64,000 nt of DNA from Microbacter sp. GSS18 (lineage in GTDB: Bacteria; Actinomycetota; Actinomycetes; Actinomycetales; Microbacteriaceae). The position numbers and the translations under genes are program-made. The DNA lies in the NCBI GenBank assembly GCA_029319145.1, contig CP119753.1, forward strand, positions 2,108,001-2,172,000, read 5' to 3'. Under the pieces are notes generated by a model. It worked only from the letters and a program-made list of their open reading frames with translations, had not been told where the DNA came from and searched no databases. Below are positions 58,439-64,000 of this stretch, in pieces; position 1 is the first letter of the stretch, and every line of letters starts with the position of its first letter.

Positions 58439-58714
58439 GTCTCTCCTGGGTGGGCTCGGGGTCGTCGATGCACGAGAACACTACGTCGCGCGCGACCGGG
58501 GGCAACGACGCGGAAACGGACCTTTTACCTGCTTGTTACATGTTTCGGGCAGGTAAGGGGCATGTGAATAGTCCCTGATCAGAAGGCTTTAATTGCCCTG
58601 GTTCAGGGGTAAACAGCGTGCACATTGGTACACACACGTTCAGCTACGTTTCTGACCCATGCGGTGCGTTCATCGACGTGCCGATCCCCCACACCCCACT
58701 TCCGCAGAGGACCC
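58439..58714. promoter_or_regulatory. Divergent control region of the catabolic island
   Basis: This 276-base gap is AT-richer than its surroundings. TTACCTGC (58525-58532) and GCAGGTAA (58549-58556) are perfect eight-base inverted arms 16 bases apart. TTGCCCTGGTTCAGGGGTAA (58592-58611) is an imperfect palindrome, and GTGCACATTGGTACAC (58618-58633) a weaker one. These are candidate sites for the adjacent GntR regulator. AGAGG five bases before ATG 58715 is its ribosome site. Confidence 0.6.
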
Positions 58715-59458
58715 ATGGCCGACTCGCCCAGCCTGACGCTCGAGCACCTTCCCGGTGGCTCGGCGCCGCTGTACGAGCGCATCGCCGACGAGGTGCGCCG
58801 CCGGGTGGACGCGGGCATCTGGAGCCGCGGTCACCGCCTGCGCTCCGAGGCCGAGCTCGCCGCGGACCTCAACGTCGCACGGGGCACGATCCGCCGCGCG
58901 ATCGCCCTGCTCGTCGAGTCGGGGCACCTCGTGCAGCGCCAGGGCGTCGGGACCTTCGTGTCGGGCCGAGAGGGCCTGCGGATCCCCGGACGCTTCGAGT
59001 CCCTCGGCCAGCGCATGGAGCGCAACAGCGTCGGCTACACCACGCTCGAACTGGAGCGCGAGATCGTCGAGGTGACGCAGCCGTCGGGCGCCCCGGTGCG
59101 TTCGCTGCGCGTGCGCCGGCTGCGCCTGCTCGACGGCGTGCCGATGTCGGTGCTCGTCAACCAGATCCCCCTCGACGTCGCGCCGGGCATCGAAGAAGTC
59201 GACCTCGTCACGATGTCGCTCTACACCCTGCTCGAGCGCTCGTTCGGCGTCGCGATCGAACGCAGCGAGATGACCTTCGGCGCGGTCGCGGCCGACGAGG
59301 GCCTCTCGGCGCTTCTCGACGTCCCGATCGGCGCACCCCTGACGCATCTGGTCCAGTCCACGTACGGACCCGGCGATGTCTGCATCGACGACGCCGAGAC
59401 CTGGATCCGCCCGGACCGGCACCAGCCCACCGTTTCCCTCTGGAGGACCAACTCATGA
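58715..59458 (+). CDS. GntR/HutC-type transcriptional regulator
   Basis: A 247-residue regulator: N-terminal GntR winged helix (PLYERIADEVRRRVDAGIWSRGHRLRSEAELAADLNVARGTIRRAIALL) and a C-terminal UTRA ligand-sensing domain (LRVRRLRLLDGVPMSVLVNQIPL, SFGVAIERSEMTFGAVAADE). HutC-type proteins bind a pathway metabolite, often a sugar phosphate or acid, and release DNA. It opens the plus-strand operon and overlaps the aldolase gene by ATGA; it probably also controls the divergent deaminase cluster. Confidence 0.92.
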   Translation: MADSPSLTLEHLPGGSAPLYERIADEVRRRVDAGIWSRGHRLRSEAELAADLNVARGTIRRAIALLVESGHLVQRQGVGTFVSGREGLRIPGRFESLGQRMERNSVGYTTLELEREIVEVTQPSGAPVRSLRVRRLRLLDGVPMSVLVNQIPLDVAPGIEEVDLVTMSLYTLLERSFGVAIERSEMTFGAVAADEGLSALLDVPIGAPLTHLVQSTYGPGDVCIDDAETWIRPDRHQPTVSLWRTNS

Positions 59459-60278
59459 ACGGATGCCTCATCCGCACGGCTCAGCTGCAGAACCCCGCCT
59501 CGGGGCGCTGCGTCGCGGTGGCGTTCGACCACGGGGGCGGGGGCATGCCGCCCGGCGGAGCCGACGTCCCCGCGATCCTCGACGTCGTGTGCGCCTCCGG
59601 CGCCGCCGACGCCGTCCTGCTCGGCCCCGGCCTGTCGCGGGCCGCGGGCTCGCGTCTGGCGGCCCCCAGCGCGCCGGCGCTCATCACGGCGCTCGACGCG
59701 CCCATCTTCGGCGCCCGCCCCGGCGAGCACGGCGACCTGATCACGCAGCGCCGCCTGCTCGATGCGGGCACGGCACTGCGCAACGGCGCGACGAGCGCCA
59801 AGGTGGCGATGCCCCTCGGCCTCGACGACGCCGATCGCTGGGCCGACTCGGTCTCCCTCATCGCCGGCGCGATCGAGGACGCCCACGCCGCGGGACTCCC
59901 GGTCATGGTCGAGCCCGCACTGTGGGGCCCGGTCGCCGCCCACGACGACGAGCTCATCGCCCACTCGGCGCGCGTGTCGTGGGAACTCGGCGCCGACAGC
60001 GTCAAGATCCACGCGACCGAGGACGCCGCCGTGCTCGCCCGCATCGTCGACCACTCCCCCGGACCCGTGTACGTCCTGGGGGGCGCACCGGCGTCCGCCG
60101 AGGCCTTCCTCGCCGACGTCGACCGCTGGATCGACGCCGGCGTCGCGGGTGTCGTGGTGGGCCGGAACGTCTGGGCCCGACCCGAGCCCGGGCGGATGAT
60201 CCGCGCCCTCGCGGCCGTCGTGCACGACCGCGACCTCGACGCCGCACGCGCCGTCCTGCGCGAGGAGGCCGTCCTCGC

Positions 60279-60282
<4 letters not shown>
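59455..60282 (+). CDS. DhnA/LsrF-type class I aldolase
   Basis: A 275-residue Schiff-base aldolase or thiolase of the DeoC/FbaB (DhnA) family. The lysine is in GADSVKIHATED, the substrate phosphate loop is seen in YVLGGAPAS and AGVVVGRNVWA, and the start reads RCVAVAFDHGGGG. Members cleave phosphorylated ketoses or, as LsrF, transfer acetyl from a phospho-diketone. With the FGGY kinase downstream the substrate is probably phosphorylated in this pathway. TGGAGG lies eight bases before ATG 59455. Confidence 0.85.
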
Positions 60283-61336
<1,054 letters not shown>

Positions 61337-61340
<4 letters not shown>

Positions 61341-62653
61341 CGGACGCTCGGATCTCACCGGTGGCACTCGGCGTGGACGCCGGGAGCCACGGTGTGCGCG
61401 TCGTCCTGCGGGACGGCGCGACCGAGCTCGCGCGCGCGTCCGCCGACTACGCCGGCCCGCCCCCACCGGCGCGCCGGCCCCTGCCGGTGTTCCTCGACGC
61501 GCTGCGCGACGCGCTCGCCGACGTGCCCGCCGGCGTGCGCGACCGCGTCGCGGCGGTGTCGATCACCGGCGTCCGCGGCGCGCTCGTGGGCCTCGACGCC
61601 GCCGACCGCGTGGTCACCGATGTGATCCCCGACTTCGACGCGGCGACGCTGGCCGAGGCCCGCCGGCTCGCCCGCGACCACGGCGACGAGCTGGTCGCCC
61701 GCACCGGGTGCCCCGCGTTCCCGCTCAGCGGGATGCCCAAGCTCATCGCGCTGCACGGCTCGGCCCACCGATGGACCGGACTGCCCGATGCCCTCACCGC
61801 GGCCCTCGGCGGCACGCCCGCGCTCTCGCGCGGCATCGCCGTCCGCCTCGGCGTCATGCGGGCCGACGCATCTGCCGTGGACGCCGCGCTGCTGCACGAG
61901 TACGGGATCGATCCGCGGCGGCTGGCCCCGCTCGCCGAGGTCGGCGCCGTCGCCGGACGGATGACCCCCTACGCCGCGGCGCGCCTGGGCCTGACGCGGG
62001 GAGCGGCGCTCATCGTCGCGCCGGGCGACGGGCCGTCGGCGCTGTCCGCGGCGCAGGCGCGGTACGGCACCGCGATCGGCATGATCAGCCTGGGGACCAC
62101 GACCGTCGTCTCCGCCCCCGCCGCGGCGGGCATCGCCGGCGCGCTTCCCGCCGACGTCACCTACGAACTGCTCCGCGGCGACGGGCCGACCGCCGAGCGC
62201 ACCGTCGAGACCGGCGACGGCTCAGGCATGTTCCAGGTCGACTGGGCCGCCCGCGTGCTGGGCTGCGCGCCCGCCGAGCTCGACGCGATCGCCGCCGGCG
62301 TCTCCCGCGACGACGCGCGGCCCGACCTGCTCCCCGTCAACGACATCTGGGGCGAGCGGACCCGTTCCGGCCACGACGACCCCGTGGCCGACGGCATCCC
62401 GGCGCCCGTGGTCGCCGCCACCGCCCTCCACGTCGTCGCCGACGGCGCCGTGCGCTCGCTGCGGCGCCTGGCCGACGTCACCCCGATCACGCGCGTCGTC
62501 GTCACCGGCGGTGGCTGCGGATCCGCCGTCGTCCGCGAGCGGCTCGCCGCCGACACCGGCGTCGCCCTCACGGTCCTCCCCGACGCGCAGCTGGCCGCCG
62601 AGGGCGCCGCGCGCGCCGCCGGGACGCACCTGGAGGGGCTGGTGGCGGCATGA
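61337..62653 (+). CDS. FGGY-family carbohydrate kinase
   Basis: A 438-residue sugar kinase with the two-domain ASKHA fold: LGVDAGSHGVRVVLRD phosphate loop, VSITGVRGALVGLD, a substrate-domain FPLSGMPKLIAL, VAPGDGPSALSAAQARYGTAIGMISLGTTTVVS, and the C-terminal VVVTGGGCGSAVVRERLAADTGVALTV adenosine site with EGAARAAG. Shorter than xylulokinase (about 490). It probably phosphorylates the substrate later cleaved by the aldolase; the sugar is unknown, and LsrK-like activity is possible. Confidence 0.88.
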
Positions 62654-63237
62654 CCAAGAGACTGATCGTCGCCGTCACCGGCGCCAGCGCCCCGCACTAC
62701 GCACGCACGCTGCTGACGACGCTGCACGAGCGCGACGACGTCGAGACGCATCTGGTGGTCTCGCGGGCGTCGCGCCGCACGGTGCAGCTCGAGCTCGGGA
62801 TGTCGATCGCCGAGTTCAGCGCCCTCGCCGACGTCGTCCACCATCCCGACGACATCGCCGCCTCGATCAGCTCGGGCTCGTTCGCCACGGCGGGCATGGT
62901 CGTGCTGCCGTGCTCGATGCGCACACTCGGCGCGATCGCCGCCGGCATCGGCGACGACCTCATCACGCGCGCGGCCGACGTGACGCTGAAGGAGCGCCGC
63001 CGCCTCGTGCTCGCCGTCCGCGAGACGCCGCTGAGCCTCATCCACGTGCGCAACATGACCACCGTGACCGAGGCGGGCGCGATCGTGATGCCGCCGGTTC
63101 CGGCGTTCTACACGCAGCCGACGAGCGTCGAGGACATCGTCGACCAGTTCGTCGGGCGCGTGCTCGACATGTTCGGCATCGAGAGCGATCTCGCGCGGCC
63201 CTGGACCGGACCCGACGGCATGGGGGGCGAGTCGTGA
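62650..63237 (+). CDS. ubiX: Flavin prenyltransferase UbiX
   Basis: A 195-residue flavoprotein that makes prenylated FMN, the UbiD cofactor. IVAVTGASAPHYARTLL, LEVVVSRASRRT-like HLVVSRASRRTVQLEL, the conserved VLPCSMRTLGAIAAGIGDDLITRAADVTLKERRRLVLAVRETPLSLIHVRNM and the C-terminal PPVPAFYTQP are diagnostic. ATG 62650 overlaps the kinase stop. It directly precedes ubiD, confirming a UbiD-type decarboxylation in this pathway. Confidence 0.95.
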   Translation: MTKRLIVAVTGASAPHYARTLLTTLHERDDVETHLVVSRASRRTVQLELGMSIAEFSALADVVHHPDDIAASISSGSFATAGMVVLPCSMRTLGAIAAGIGDDLITRAADVTLKERRRLVLAVRETPLSLIHVRNMTTVTEAGAIVMPPVPAFYTQPTSVEDIVDQFVGRVLDMFGIESDLARPWTGPDGMGGES

Positions 63238-64000
63238 GCCAGGACCTGCGCGCATGGATCGACGCCTACGGCTCGTCGCACCCCGATGACGTCCTGCGGC
63301 TGGACTCGGCGCCCCACGCCGACCAGGACCTCACCGCTCTCGTCGAGGAGCTGGCGACGGCCGGCCGGCACCCGGTCGTGCTCGCGCCCGGCATCACCGG
63401 GACCGGCGCGGACGTCCCGGTGATCACGAACGTCTTCGCGTCGCGGTCGCGCATCGCGAGCATGTTCGGGGTCGGGGTCACCGACCTCCACGCCGAGTAC
63501 GCCCGCCGCAGCGCCGAGCCGCGTCCGATGCACGTGCTCGAGGACGGCCCCGTCCTCGAGGTCGTCACCACCGGCGACGACGTCGACCTGTCGACGCTGC
63601 CGCTCCTGACGCACTTCGCGAGCGACCTCGGTCCCTACATCACCAGCGGCGTCGTGATCGCGACCGACCCTGCCACCGGCGTCGGCAACCTCAGCTACCA
63701 CCGCGCGACGCCCGCCGGCCGCAACCGGCTGGCGCTGAGCCTGCACTCGCGCGGCGACCTGTGGCGCGCGCTGCACGGCTACGCCGAGAAGGGCGAGCGG
63801 ATGCCGGTGGCGATGGTCATCGGCGCGCACCCGCTGTTCATGCTCGCGGCGAGCGCCCGCGTGCCGCACACCGTCGACGAGCGCGAGGTCGCCGGCGGAC
63901 TGTTCGGCGACGGCCTCGAGGTCGTGCGCACGCCGGTCCACGGCATCGAGGTGCCGGCGAGCGCCGAATACGTCCTCGAGGGCTGGATCGACGCCGACGA
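63234..64000 (+). CDS. ubiD: UbiD family decarboxylase (cut by window end)
   Basis: The first 255 residues of a UbiD-type (de)carboxylase; the frame stays open to base 64000. Family features visible: HPVVLAPGITG-type N-terminal domain, TNVFASRSRIASMFG, the prFMN-binding stretch SDLGPYITSGVVIATDPATGVGNLSYHRA, ALSLHSRGDLWRALHGYAEKGERMPVAMVIGAHPLFMLAA, and VAGGLFGDGLEVVRTPVHGIEVPASAEYVLEGW. The catalytic Glu-Arg-Glu set is partly beyond the edge. Acts on alpha,beta-unsaturated or aromatic acids; substrate unknown. GTG 63234 overlaps ubiX (GTGA). Confidence 0.92.
   Translation, partial: MSQDLRAWIDAYGSSHPDDVLRLDSAPHADQDLTALVEELATAGRHPVVLAPGITGTGADVPVITNVFASRSRIASMFGVGVTDLHAEYARRSAEPRPMHVLEDGPVLEVVTTGDDVDLSTLPLLTHFASDLGPYITSGVVIATDPATGVGNLSYHRATPAGRNRLALSLHSRGDLWRALHGYAEKGERMPVAMVIGAHPLFMLAASARVPHTVDEREVAGGLFGDGLEVVRTPVHGIEVPASAEYVLEGWIDAD

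Overview
The window is about 70% GC, densely packed and rich in four-base ATGA/GTGA gene overlaps. Its gene set (GuaB3, DUF3817, t6A genes beside alr, acpS, glmS and coaA, a stand-alone LigD-type polymerase) and its constant use of CGGATGCC/GGCATCCG point to a high-GC actinobacterium of the family Microbacteriaceae, most likely Microbacterium or a close relative. That is inference from sequence style and family knowledge. No rRNA, tRNA, transposase, integrase or CRISPR array was seen.

Layout. 1-5.3 kb: a membrane protein, a glycerophosphodiesterase, a Bax-inhibitor-1 protein and a secreted alpha/beta hydrolase. 5.3-8.3 kb: LigD-type polymerase and a GT4 glycosyltransferase converging on a repeat array. 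8.4-16.8 kb: GMP synthesis (guaA, guaB3, guaB) mixed with DUF3817, SURF1, DUF2277, a deazaflavin-type oxidoreductase and a GT-C-like membrane protein. 17.1-22.8 kb: a branched-chain amino acid type ABC importer (livHMGF, with livK convergent); LivH carries an extra extracytoplasmic beta domain. 23.0-26.0 kb: copper operon copZ-copA-csoR behind a CsoR-type operator. 26-30.7 kb: rarD, a lone groES with two CIRCE operators, a secreted PHB-depolymerase-type esterase and a methyltransferase. 30.7-39.8 kb: a minus-strand block for tRNA t6A modification (tsaD, rimI, tsaB, tsaE) and envelope or cofactor precursors (alr, acpS, glmS, coaA), with large noncoding repeat arrays between genes. 39.9-48.3 kb: a small Cys-rich protein behind a second CsoR-type operator, YdcF-like and Ppx/GppA proteins, an aromatic amino acid lyase homologue with an altered MIO motif, a 38-residue ORF behind a FadR-type palindrome, a DUF4062-NB-ARC STAND ATPase paired with a membrane protein, and terC behind a manganese riboswitch. 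48.3-53.5 kb: rplM-rpsI-glmM and a Pro/Glu-rich membrane protein. 53.5-64 kb: an accessory catabolic region. A minus-strand deaminase/amidohydrolase cluster faces a plus-strand operon of GntR regulator, DhnA/LsrF-type aldolase, zinc dehydrogenase, FGGY kinase, UbiX and UbiD (cut by the window end).

Two genome-wide habits stand out. Many genes outside operons have a TAnnnT hexamer exactly 6-7 bases before the start codon and no Shine-Dalgarno sequence, the arrangement of leaderless mRNAs; this fixes several start codons. Many gaps after stop codons hold long inverted or tandem repeats with no reading frame.

Best leads for something new: the CsoR-box-controlled Cys-rich peptide, the STAND ATPase/membrane-protein pair, the MIO-variant lyase, the aldolase-kinase-UbiXD operon, and the intergenic repeat family.
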